Below, in pieces: positions 23,981-31,319 of a stretch of 31,319 nucleotides of DNA (the first letter of the stretch is position 1; each line of letters starts with the position of its first letter). Origin of the DNA: a virus; the IMG/VR virus record IMGVR_UViG_3300031671_000005, positions 1 through 31,319 of that record. One strand, 5' to 3'. Under the pieces are notes generated by a model, which saw only the letters and a list, made by a program, of their open reading frames with translations, did not search any database and had not been told where the DNA came from. Position numbers and translations under genes: made by a program.

Positions 23981-25281
23981 TGAAAACCTTCTTCGTCGTT
24001 CTCGCGCTCGCGCTTTTGCCGTTGATGCTTACCCGTCAGACGATTCGAGGTGGCGCGATAGAAGGCAGTTACGCCCGCGTCTGGCATCCTTTCGTGCAAA
24101 ATACAGACACCGCCTTGGTCGTTTCGCCGTCTTCCGCTTCCGGCACGGTAAGTGGGGCGGCGGTACCGTTTACCGCCGTGGGGAATGTCACCGGCAACAG
24201 CTACACGTCCACGGCAACCTGGACTCCCAGCAATCCCAGCGATGCTACGATGTCGGCGAACGCAGCAAGCTGCGTGGCGGCGGCTACTGTGTCGATCACG
24301 GCAGCTTATACCGGTCTGACCAGCGGAACGGCCACACTTACCTGCTCTACGGCTGCGACTGGCGAACTCTTATCTGGAGCAACGGTTTCGACCAGTGGAA
24401 CGCTTGGAAGCACTTCCAATCCAAGCCCTGCAATTTCCGTGTCAACTCCAAGCGGTTGGACGCTGGAATCTGCGGAGAACTTCAGCGGCGGCATTCTACA
24501 CGCTTCCGATAAAACGACACTTGGGAGCGAGAGCACCATCCAATGCACGACATCCCATAGCTCTGGCGGCTGCGCCCTTCAGGTCACGGTGGTGGGAGAC
24601 GGCTGTTCGTACTGCACGTGGACACTAAATGGCAACGTGGTTCCCTCGAGCGCCACGGCTATCTATTTGTCCTTCTGGCAATATGAGCCGGGGGCGGTTG
24701 AGGGTCTGTGGGGAGCGCCCAACTTCTACCTTGCGAATGTACAGGGAGGGGGGCAAGCCGAAATCGACGATAGATGGTCTGGCGTTACCTGCAATGGGTC
24801 TGGTCCTGGGAGCGACTACTACTGCACTCAAACGCGATCCGTATTCTCGCCGGGGTCGAACGCGACGGGCGGAGCCAACGCCGCATATTACGGGAGCACC
24901 TATTCCATTGGGTCTGGCTCATGGGTCCAGTACGAACTTTACTTTCAGCCGAACACTTCCGGGTCAAATAACGGCCTTTTCGACGTGTACCGGAATGGCG
25001 TTCTTATCGGTTCCACGGCAAACGGATCGGCAGGCGGAACTGGCAACGCCCCAACCGGAGATTTGAATGGTACTCTCAGCATGGCAGGAATGAGCATCGC
25101 TGTCGGGGGTTATTATCTACTGCAAAAGGTGACGGATTCGACAGGGACTGTATGCGAGGACCCCCAGAATCCTCCTGCTGGTGCTGTTTGGACTAACACT
25201 TCGTTCGCCAGTATGGCCCCGTGCCCCACGCACGCCAGCTTCAATCGCTACTTTGACGACATTATCGTGATGTACCAATGA
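23980..25281 (+). CDS. Exported protein with Ig-like and lyase/lectin-like fold
   Basis: This 433-residue protein starts at 23980 (tgATG overlap, GGAG before). Signal peptide MKTFFVVLALALLPLML. Residues about 45-140 form a Big2/Ig-like domain (TATWTPSNPSDATMSANAASC...AAYTGLTSGTATLTC). Residues about 165-433 are a jelly-roll with GGCALQVTVVGDG, IYLSFWQYEPG, SWVQYELYFQPNTSGSNNGLFDVYRNGVLIG, the style of polysaccharide lyase or concanavalin-like domains. Eight or more Cys may form disulphides, fitting export. Possible capsule depolymerase; catalytic residues not identified. Confidence 0.6.
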   Translation: MKTFFVVLALALLPLMLTRQTIRGGAIEGSYARVWHPFVQNTDTALVVSPSSASGTVSGAAVPFTAVGNVTGNSYTSTATWTPSNPSDATMSANAASCVAAATVSITAAYTGLTSGTATLTCSTAATGELLSGATVSTSGTLGSTSNPSPAISVSTPSGWTLESAENFSGGILHASDKTTLGSESTIQCTTSHSSGGCALQVTVVGDGCSYCTWTLNGNVVPSSATAIYLSFWQYEPGAVEGLWGAPNFYLANVQGGGQAEIDDRWSGVTCNGSGPGSDYYCTQTRSVFSPGSNATGGANAAYYGSTYSIGSGSWVQYELYFQPNTSGSNNGLFDVYRNGVLIGSTANGSAGGTGNAPTGDLNGTLSMAGMSIAVGGYYLLQKVTDSTGTVCEDPQNPPAGAVWTNTSFASMAPCPTHASFNRYFDDIIVMYQ

Positions 25282-25919
25282 CACCGAACGCAACTGCGAT
25301 TTTCCCGACTCCGGCGCTCGGGGTATGGAATTGGAAGTGGCCGGTCAAGAAAACACCTTCGTATAAAACCCTCGTCCAGACGCCCGCCGCGAACGTTGCC
25401 GAACTCCGCGTGTCTCTGACCAGCTACCCGATATGGAGCTTTGAACTGGACATCAGCTACCTCATGGGCGACGGCAACGCCAGCGCGAGCGCCTATCAAA
25501 CCATCGTCGGTTTTCTCGGTTCGATGCAGGGACAGGCCGGGCAATTCCTCTACGACGATCCCGAAGATGATCTTGTGAAGTCGGCAACCCCGGCAAACTG
25601 CACGCCAGCTACCGGAGACGGCGCCACCACACTATTTCAAACCACGCGGCAAATCGGCGCGATGGCGGACTTGATTCAGAACTTCAACGGCACGCCCATC
25701 ATCTATCTCGGCGGCGTCGCACAGGCAACCGGCTGGACTTTGGACAATCACGGCAACCTCACATTCACGACCGCGCCGGGCAGCGGTGTCACCGTCCAGT
25801 GGTCCGGGGCATTCTATTTTCTTTGCCGGTTCCTTGAGGACGAGTGGACCGATCTGCAAGAGGACTTGTACCAGATTTGGTCGCTCAGCGCGCTCAAGTG
25901 GAAGAGCCTGCTCGTATGA
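25278..25919 (+). CDS. Distal tail protein, DUF2460-like
   Basis: This 213-residue protein is coupled by ATGA at both ends. 'IFPTPALGVWNWKWPVKKTPSYKTLVQT...ELRVSLTSYPIWSFELDISYL...FLGSMQGQAGQFLYDDPED' is the DUF2460/TIGR02217 pattern, the distal tail protein of gene transfer agents and related siphophages. Joins tube and hub. Confidence 0.8.
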   Translation: MTPNATAIFPTPALGVWNWKWPVKKTPSYKTLVQTPAANVAELRVSLTSYPIWSFELDISYLMGDGNASASAYQTIVGFLGSMQGQAGQFLYDDPEDDLVKSATPANCTPATGDGATTLFQTTRQIGAMADLIQNFNGTPIIYLGGVAQATGWTLDNHGNLTFTTAPGSGVTVQWSGAFYFLCRFLEDEWTDLQEDLYQIWSLSALKWKSLLV

Positions 25920-26839
25920 AAACGATCACCACGGCGATGCAAACGCTCCTGGCGAGCAAGGTTCCGCTCAATCGAACGGACTTGTTTCTGATCGTCCTGG
26001 CGAACGGGCAGAGCATCTACGCAACCAGCGGGCAATCGCCGGTCGCCTTCGGCGGCAACGTTTACTGGCCGTCCACCTACGGGGCCTGGGAGCGCGGCAA
26101 CGCGCCGAGCCAGGTGTCCTTCACGCCGAAGACCGTCGAGATGGAACTGACTGTGAAGGCGGACAGCAGCGTTTCCTACCCCGGCACGTCAACGCCACTG
26201 ATGCAGACGGTTATCGCGGGCATGTTCGACAAAGCCGCCGTGACTGTCTCTACGCTTTTTTGGCCGTTCGGGATGACGACCCAGCAAGGGCTCACCACGT
26301 ATGGTTCGATAACCACCTTCGCCGGGGAAATCACCGAACTCCAGCAAACGGGCCGAAGCCAAGTCAAGTTCACCGTCACCAGCAGCGACTTCCTGCTCAA
26401 TCAGAACGTGCCGCGAAACCTGATTCAGTCGAGTTGCCGGCACACGCTGTACGACTACGGCTGCACGCTCCTGGCCTCGAACTTCACGAACGCGAACTCT
26501 GCGGCTATCGGCACCACGACATTGACGTTGGTGCTCGCCGTGGCGACCGTGCCGACCTGGTGGAACGCCTACATGACTTTCGCCCAGGGCAGCGTGAAAT
26601 TCACGTCGGGGCAGAACGCCGGGCTGTGGGGTTACATCAAGACGCAGGGCTCGGCCACCGGGACATTCCCGACCAACGTTTCGCTCGGCGCACCGATGCC
26701 GTTTTTGGTTTCAGTCGCGGACACCTTCGACCTGTTTCCGGGCTGCAATAAGTCGCTCACGGCTTGCGAAAATCAGTTCAATAACCTCATTAATATCGGG
26801 GCGACTCCGTTCGTTCCTGACCCGGAAATCGCAGCATAA
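25916..26839 (+). CDS. Tail hub protein, DUF2163/BR0599-like
   Basis: This 307-residue protein starts at ATG 25916 (ATGA overlap); a longer in-frame start at 25844 is inside the upstream gene. N-terminal 'TDLFLIVLANGQSIYAT...', middle CRHTLYDYGC and C-terminal GCNKSLTACENQFNNLINIGATPF are the DUF2163 and BR0599 hallmarks, with paired cysteines. In the Rhodobacter GTA this protein is the hub. The end (FVPDPEIAA) is repeated in a small frame just downstream. Confidence 0.82.
   Translation: MKTITTAMQTLLASKVPLNRTDLFLIVLANGQSIYATSGQSPVAFGGNVYWPSTYGAWERGNAPSQVSFTPKTVEMELTVKADSSVSYPGTSTPLMQTVIAGMFDKAAVTVSTLFWPFGMTTQQGLTTYGSITTFAGEITELQQTGRSQVKFTVTSSDFLLNQNVPRNLIQSSCRHTLYDYGCTLLASNFTNANSAAIGTTTLTLVLAVATVPTWWNAYMTFAQGSVKFTSGQNAGLWGYIKTQGSATGTFPTNVSLGAPMPFLVSVADTFDLFPGCNKSLTACENQFNNLINIGATPFVPDPEIAA
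26804..26839 (+). repeat. C-terminal coding segment, copy A of a diverged duplication
   Basis: The last 12 codons of the DUF2163-like gene (TPFVPDPEIAA-stop). It matches 26995-27030 (NAFRPDPEIAA-stop), with a shared core GACCCGGA and GCAT before the stop and scattered third-base changes. The pair brackets 155 nt of extra DNA. Confidence 0.65.
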
Positions 26840-26850
26840 AAGGATGAGCG

Positions 26851-27030
26851 TTGTACGAATACAGGAACAGCGAGCGTATAGCCATCCTGAAGATGCTGGT
26901 CAGGCGTGCGACCGTACTTGACCGGTGGCGTGCGTTTCGCAGGCCGGGACACTGGCTTAATGTTGCAAGACGTGAAATCTTAGTCGAATGCGGCAACGCC
27001 TTTCGCCCCGACCCGGAGATCGCCGCATGA
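26851..27030 (+). CDS. Small frame ending in a copy of the hub C-terminus
   Basis: A 59-codon frame from TTG 26851 (AAGGA about 8 nt before) to TGA 27028-27030, overlapping the next ATG as ATGA. The body is basic (SERIAILKMLVRRATVLDRWRAF) and unlike any family I know. The last nine residues are RPDPEIAA-like, copying the hub end. It may be a real small gene or just the remnant of an inserted 3' end of a homologous hub gene. Confidence 0.35.
   Translation: MYEYRNSERIAILKMLVRRATVLDRWRAFRRPGHWLNVARREILVECGNAFRPDPEIAA
26995..27030 (+). repeat. C-terminal coding segment, copy B
   Basis: Second copy of the hub terminal codons, here overlapping the peptidase start by ATGA, the junction style of all neighbours. 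This suggests copy B is the original operon junction and the 188 nt 26840-27027 are a later change. Confidence 0.6.
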
Positions 27031-27470
27031 CCCAGCGCGAAGCCGTTGTCGAGGAAGCGAAGAAGTGGCGTGGAGCCAAATATCACGACCGGGCAGCTAT
27101 CCCGTACATCGCTTGCGACTGCGCCACGTTTCCGCTGATGGTTTACTCGCGCGCGGGCGTTATCGAGTGGGACGGTACACTCCCGTTCTGGTCGCCGCAG
27201 GATTGGCTTCACAACCACAATGAGCGCAAGTACCTGGACCGGGCCGAGAAAGAGGCGGTCGAAATATCGGAAGAGTCGATTGGCCCTGGCGATCTGGCGC
27301 TCTACCGCGTCGTGCATTCATGGACTCACGGGGCAATCATCATCGAATGGCCGCGGTACGTTCTGCATCCTGTGGTCGGCCTCGGCGTCATTGGATCGCA
27401 TGGCACGCAAGAAGGTTTTCTCAAGCACCGGCCTCGGCGATTCTTCCGCTTCGTGAGAGAGGGAGTCTAG
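27027..27470 (+). CDS. Tail-tip NlpC/P60-like cell wall peptidase
   Basis: This 147-residue protein has the start at ATG 27027 (ATGA overlap). Residues 13-40 (KWRGAKYHD...ACDCATFPLMVY) place nucleophile C32 in a DCATF motif. GDLALYRV at 88-95, H101 in THGAI and H114 complete the expected Cys-His-polar triad. Same gene slot as GTA g14. Opens peptidoglycan during entry. Confidence 0.82.
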   Translation: MTQREAVVEEAKKWRGAKYHDRAAIPYIACDCATFPLMVYSRAGVIEWDGTLPFWSPQDWLHNHNERKYLDRAEKEAVEISEESIGPGDLALYRVVHSWTHGAIIIEWPRYVLHPVVGLGVIGSHGTQEGFLKHRPRRFFRFVREGV

Positions 27471-30400
27471 ATGGGCCTGTTGAATAAGACGCCGCCATTC
27501 AGGCCGACTCGCTATAACTCCGTACGCACAAACGTCTCCGAACTTGGTACGCCGCTGCCGATTATTTTCGGGCAGCAGCGCGTCGGTGCGAAGCTGCTGT
27601 GGTACGGCGATTTCAAGTCGGCCAAGGCGCAGACGCCCGGCGGATCGGGGCTCGGCAAAGGCGGCGAAAACTATGTTTATTCAACTAGTTTGATCGCCGC
27701 GCTGTGCCAGGGGCCGTGTCTTGGCCTGCTGAACCTCTGGCAGGGCGCAAATAAATATGTGGGCGACTTTTATACCGAGAACTTCACCGTGCCATCCGGC
27801 GGGGGATCGTACACCGTTGCGAACGCGACGGCTTTTATGCTCGATCATGGCGCTGCCCAGCAGTACACCTTCAGCTACGTCACAAACGATTACGGATCGC
27901 CAACGGTTGCTACCGGATTCGTTTTGGAGGACAGCGGCGGCTTCCTCTGGACAATTCGCTCCGACGACGCGACAGGTGGCCTAGTTGCGGTCAAGGGCTC
28001 GACCGGAACGGCTGCGGCCGTGTACCTCACCGACCCAACGGGCGCGACTTCATGGCAAATTGAAATCACGACAGCCGGATCGCTAGAAACCGTGTCGGTT
28101 ACCCTGAACGCTTCCTATCCCAAGTTTCTTCAAACATCGGCCGAATTCGCGCTCCAGGTAAGCGCCACCGGCAATTTGCAGACGTTCCCGCAGACGGTTG
28201 TTTCCTCAACCATTACGGGAACTGACGCGAGAGCACTGGTGGCCGTGCCAAGCGCTCCAGGCGCCGGGCAGTATTCGGTGGACCCCTCCACTGGTGTTTA
28301 CACCTTCGGCGCCGCCTTGGCGACCGTCACTATCGAGATTTCATACTCCGCGTTCCGATACCAGCTTGTCGCCGACGAACTCTCGGTCGTTCCCCTCACG
28401 TCGCCCTATCAGGTGACGATTGAGAACCAACCGTATTTTCAGACCGATGAGGGGGTTGTTTATTACCCGTCGGACGTGGCTCTCACGCCAGTTGGCGGCA
28501 CGCCGTCAGTCACCGGGACCTACAATCCCAACGGCGGGAACTACCTCTTCGCCCCCGGAGACGCTGGCAAGGGCATCGAAATCAGCTACCAGTACAAAGA
28601 CCCGAACGTTGATGTGAACGCGCCCAGTAGCCTCAACCTAACGTTTTTTGGCGGCACGCTCGGGCAGTCGCCGTGGTCGTACCTGGAATCGAACTATCCG
28701 GGGCAGGCCCTCGGCTACAGGATGATCTGTTACATCGCTTCGGAAGCGTTTTACCTTGGATTCTCGCCGATGATGCCCAGCCTGAATTACGAGGTTGCCG
28801 GGCTGCTCGCGGTTGGTGGCGGCGTCCGTGACGCGAACCCGGCCGATTGCATTTACGGCTTACTGACCGACCCCGGCTACGGTATCGGTTTTCCGGCTGC
28901 CTCCATCGACGACGCCTCGCTGCGCGGCACGGGCACATCGTTCGGGACTTCCTCTCCCAGCATGAAAGCCATGTGCGCGGCCAACGAATTCTTCATTTCG
29001 GATGTGCTCGACAATCAGATGAGTTGCGCGAGCGTAATAGGCCGCTGGCTCGAAGCCTCGCAAACCGGCGCTTACTGGTCGGAAGGGCTACTGAAATTCA
29101 AGCCGTACTACGGGTCGAGCGCGGTCGGTAACGGCTGGTTTTACGCGCCGCCGACTCAGCCGGTCGTGAGCCTCGATGACTCCGATTTCGTGCAGGACAA
29201 GGATTCGGACCCGATCAAAGTTACTCGGCGGGCGTGGCAGGACGCCTACAACCGCGTGCAGCTTTCCTGGGACGTGCGCGCGAATGATTACAACCCGGAC
29301 GTGCTCTACGCTCAGGATGACGCCTCGATTCAGCGGTTCGGTCTGCGAATTGAGGACCCGACCGACTACACCTTCTTGGTCGAAGAAGATGCCGCGCAAT
29401 TCGCCGCAAACATGCGAGTCCAGCGGAACACACAGATTCGCAACACCTACCAGTTCACCCTTCAGGAATCGTACTGCTATCTCGAACCGATGGACGTGGT
29501 TGAGATCACCGACGAAACGCTCGGCCTCGTCAGTGCCCCGGTGCGGTTGACCAGCGTTGAATATCAGGCGGACGGTTTCGTGGTCTGCGAAGCCGAGGAC
29601 TTTCCGTGGGCGGTTTTGAACGTTGTGCTTTATCCGAAGCAGGCTCAAGAGCCAACTGGCGGACCGTCCAGCACGGTGAACGATCCCGGCAACACCACGC
29701 TGACCATCCTCGAAGGCCCGAACCGGCTCAACAAGCAACTCGGCTACATCCTGTATGTCGGCGCGGCCGGCCAGAACAAAAATTGGGGCGGCTGCCAGCT
29801 TTGGATTTCACTCGACGGAACGATTTACTCGCCGCTCTACAAGTTTCAGAACGCCTCGCGGATCGGCAAGCTGACGGCGGCGCTGGCGGCCACGGCCGAC
29901 CCGGATACCACCGACACGCTCTCGGTCCAGATGATTAACTCCGACGCCGGGCTCATCAGCGTGCCGCAATCCGTAGCGGACCTGTTCGGAACGCTTTCGG
30001 CCATCATCACCGGATCGGGCGTTGAACTCATCAGCTATGAGAACGCGGCCCTCGCCGGAATCAACACCTACAACCTGACCTACCTCCGGCGCGGGGTCTA
30101 CGGCAGCGCGGTTGCCGCGCACAGCATCGGCGACGAATTCATGCGGATGGACGACGGAGTTTTCCAATACCAGTACGACCCGACGCTGGTTGGCACGACC
30201 GTCTACATCAAGGCGACCAGCTTCAACACGCTCGGGCAGAACGAACAGAGCCTCGCGGACGTGACGGCGCTGGAGTTTGCTCTTGAGGGAATCTCAGTAG
30301 GGGCCATTGACATAGTGGCTGGTCAGCCAAACACCGTGTTGAGTCAGAGCTTAACGTCGCTTCTTTCTTCCAGCAATAGTCATATCGGATACGTCGATCA

Positions 30401-30710
30401 GACAATTCCGCCTGGGGCCACTGGAACGTGGTGGTTTTTGAGCTTATATGCCGTCGTTCGCACGGCAGGGACGGCCGGGCTGGTCTACCTCACGCTCGAC
30501 TATTGGAGCGGCGGCGTACACTTCCCAGGGGCAGAGTACGACTCGCTTGACCCGACCGTGGCTGGCAATTCCGTACAGCAGTACATCAATATTACCGATG
30601 CCGACGCAGGTAAGCCAATCGCGGCATTTCTTACGTGGAGCGGGAGTCCGCCGAGCGACGCAGTGATTGACTTCTACGTTACCATAACCCGTAGGGTGTG
30701 GGTGAACTAG
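27471..30710 (+). CDS. Large tail-tip (J/megatron-like) protein
   Basis: This 1079-residue protein starts right after the peptidase stop, with GGGAG 6 nt before. N-terminal 'PTRYNSVRTNVSELGTPLPIIFGQQRVGAKLLWYGDF' is typical of gpJ and GTA-like tip proteins. Middle 'DPGYGIGFP...DDASLRGTGTSFG...LLKFKPYYG' and 'AAQFAANMRVQRNTQIRNTYQFTLQESYCYLEPMDVVEITDET' match phage-tail_3-type domains (about 620-720). The C-terminus has beta domains ending with a 130-residue fibre-like part for host contact. Stop at 30708-30710 within a CTAG shared with the opposite gene. Confidence 0.82.
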   Translation: MGLLNKTPPFRPTRYNSVRTNVSELGTPLPIIFGQQRVGAKLLWYGDFKSAKAQTPGGSGLGKGGENYVYSTSLIAALCQGPCLGLLNLWQGANKYVGDFYTENFTVPSGGGSYTVANATAFMLDHGAAQQYTFSYVTNDYGSPTVATGFVLEDSGGFLWTIRSDDATGGLVAVKGSTGTAAAVYLTDPTGATSWQIEITTAGSLETVSVTLNASYPKFLQTSAEFALQVSATGNLQTFPQTVVSSTITGTDARALVAVPSAPGAGQYSVDPSTGVYTFGAALATVTIEISYSAFRYQLVADELSVVPLTSPYQVTIENQPYFQTDEGVVYYPSDVALTPVGGTPSVTGTYNPNGGNYLFAPGDAGKGIEISYQYKDPNVDVNAPSSLNLTFFGGTLGQSPWSYLESNYPGQALGYRMICYIASEAFYLGFSPMMPSLNYEVAGLLAVGGGVRDANPADCIYGLLTDPGYGIGFPAASIDDASLRGTGTSFGTSSPSMKAMCAANEFFISDVLDNQMSCASVIGRWLEASQTGAYWSEGLLKFKPYYGSSAVGNGWFYAPPTQPVVSLDDSDFVQDKDSDPIKVTRRAWQDAYNRVQLSWDVRANDYNPDVLYAQDDASIQRFGLRIEDPTDYTFLVEEDAAQFAANMRVQRNTQIRNTYQFTLQESYCYLEPMDVVEITDETLGLVSAPVRLTSVEYQADGFVVCEAEDFPWAVLNVVLYPKQAQEPTGGPSSTVNDPGNTTLTILEGPNRLNKQLGYILYVGAAGQNKNWGGCQLWISLDGTIYSPLYKFQNASRIGKLTAALAATADPDTTDTLSVQMINSDAGLISVPQSVADLFGTLSAIITGSGVELISYENAALAGINTYNLTYLRRGVYGSAVAAHSIGDEFMRMDDGVFQYQYDPTLVGTTVYIKATSFNTLGQNEQSLADVTALEFALEGISVGAIDIVAGQPNTVLSQSLTSLLSSSNSHIGYVDQTIPPGATGTWWFLSLYAVVRTAGTAGLVYLTLDYWSGGVHFPGAEYDSLDPTVAGNSVQQYINITDADAGKPIAAFLTWSGSPPSDAVIDFYVTITRRVWVN

Positions 30711-31168
30711 GGTTGAACGGATGTCCTGACGTGGATGGCCAGCGCCCTGCGATTTTGCAGGAGGCCCCGCAGATTCGCCTGCACTTGGAATGCGAGCGGC
30801 AACCACCACAGGCCGCGCACCATGCGCAAGCGGCTTTCGCGCATTTTGTGAGACAGAAAGGCCAGTCCGAAAATCATCGCCTGCTGTTCAACGTAAACGG
30901 CCGGAGCGGGCATCCGCAAAATGGGACGCATCAGCGGGTCGCCCTCACGGGCTCCAAGGCTCAGGTTTTCTTCCGTCGAGTGCATGTCCAGCGCATTCGC
31001 CGTTGCCGCCGCCGCCCACAGCGCGATCACCGGCTTGTCGCGGAGCAAAGACCGATGCGGAACGGCTTCGGTTGCCACCGCCGCCACGACGGGCTTGTGA
31101 TGCGCGAGCGCGAGCGCCGGTACGAAAAGGGCCGCCACCGCAATTGTCAACGCCCAATTCATTTTCAT
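30707..31168 (-). CDS. Exported or membrane protein, convergent gene
   Basis: This 153-residue protein starts at ATG 31168, since AGAGGT lies 7 nt before it; the longer frame begins inside a GGAGG. Signal peptide MKMNWALTIAVAALFVPALALA then HHKP. The mature part has 'ALWAAAATANALDMHSTEENLSLGAREGDPLMRPIL', resembling DUF5658-type membrane proteins (aLDa.sT....G..E.NPl pattern, from memory), and further hydrophobic stretches (VEQQAMIFGLAFL, LWWLPLAF). Driven by its own operator-bearing promoter. Possible role in host surface change; unproven. Confidence 0.65.
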   Translation of the reverse strand: MKMNWALTIAVAALFVPALALAHHKPVVAAVATEAVPHRSLLRDKPVIALWAAAATANALDMHSTEENLSLGAREGDPLMRPILRMPAPAVYVEQQAMIFGLAFLSHKMRESRLRMVRGLWWLPLAFQVQANLRGLLQNRRALAIHVRTSVQP

Positions 31169-31187
31169 GTTCGTTACCTCTACCTCC

Positions 31188-31215
31188 ATAATAACCCATC
31201 AAGCTAGGTTGTCAA
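31188..31215 (-). promoter_or_regulatory. Leftward promoter with operator, right end
   Basis: On the minus strand TTGACA (31210-31215) and TATTAT (31188-31193) are 16 nt apart, and the spacer is exactly the third operator copy. It points into the exported protein gene at 31168. Same design as the promoter at 329-357. Confidence 0.6.
31194..31209. promoter_or_regulatory. Operator-like palindrome, copy 3 (imperfect)
   Basis: On the + strand ACCCA-N6-TAGGT; one arm has one mismatch from the perfect ACCTA-N6-TAGGT seen twice at the left end. It fills the promoter spacer, so it would be controlled together with the left genes, perhaps with weaker repressor binding. Confidence 0.5.
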
Positions 31216-31319
31216 GGGTTATCTCATGGTTGGATTCTGAACCCAGCGCCGGGCCGTCCGCAATGGGAAAGTGCGCGAGTGCGGGATTCACGAACCACAC
31301 TACCCGTAGTGGGCAGGCC

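Noticed and set aside
26804-27030. Diversity-generating retroelement (variable/template repeat pair)
   Set aside because: Two related 3' ends are present, but differences are mostly third-base and not limited to adenines, the match is only about 36 nt, and no reverse transcriptase is in the window.
31298-31311. Inverted repeat CACTAC-CC-GTAGTG near the right edge
   Set aside because: Six-base arms with a two-base gap; too short to support a site or terminator and cut off from context.
1-31319. tRNA genes, CRISPR arrays, insertion sequences, attachment sites
   Set aside because: No cloverleaf with CCA-type end, no regular direct repeats with spacers outside coding repeats, no transposase or integrase, and no tRNA-like end for an att site were seen.

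Overview
This window is most of the late (structural and lysis) half of a tailed, siphovirus-like phage or prophage. The DNA is GC-rich. Nearly all genes are packed head to tail on the + strand, many joined by ATGA, GTGA or TTGA stop/start overlaps. Short leftward genes sit at both ends. No integrase, repressor, replication gene, tRNA or host housekeeping gene is visible, so lysogeny and host cannot be settled. GC-rich coding and the style of the fibre and secreted domains recall phages of soil bacteria, perhaps Acidobacteriota; this is a weak inference.

Layout. 1-357: two leftward small genes behind a good sigma70-type promoter whose spacer holds a 16-bp palindrome. 533-2397: a probable small-terminase-like gene and small accessory genes, including a zinc ribbon and an N-terminally anchored membrane protein. 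2375-4280: large terminase and an overlapping zinc-ribbon protein. 4277-6637: three unusual genes between terminase and portal, two with Sec signal peptides and one with twelve exact-length 20-residue repeats. 6648-9956: a 1102-residue fusion of portal, MuF-type head-morphogenesis and histidine phosphatase domains. 9953-13412: a small HTH protein, a prohead protease with a probable nested scaffold, and an HK97-fold major capsid with an inserted domain. 13422-18923: connector, neck, tail terminator, tail tube, tail chaperones with a probable -1 frameshift, and tape measure. 18934-20169: lysis cassette (holin-like protein, lipoprotein, small membrane protein, SleB-like hydrolase). 20178-25281: three signal-peptide-bearing fibre or carbohydrate-active candidates. 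25278-30710: a tail-tip set in the order known from the Rhodobacter gene transfer agent (DUF2460, DUF2163, NlpC/P60-like peptidase, large J/megatron-like protein). 30707-31168: a leftward exported protein behind another promoter carrying the same operator type.

How it works together: terminase packages DNA through the portal fusion into a head built from capsid, protease and scaffold. Connector, terminator, tube and tape measure build a tail of roughly 100 nm, tipped by the GTA-like hub and peptidase. The lysis cassette releases particles. The most unusual elements are the portal-MuF-phosphatase fusion, the repeated operator, the exported late proteins, and a small insertion with a duplicated C-terminus that breaks the otherwise tightly overlapped tail-tip operon.
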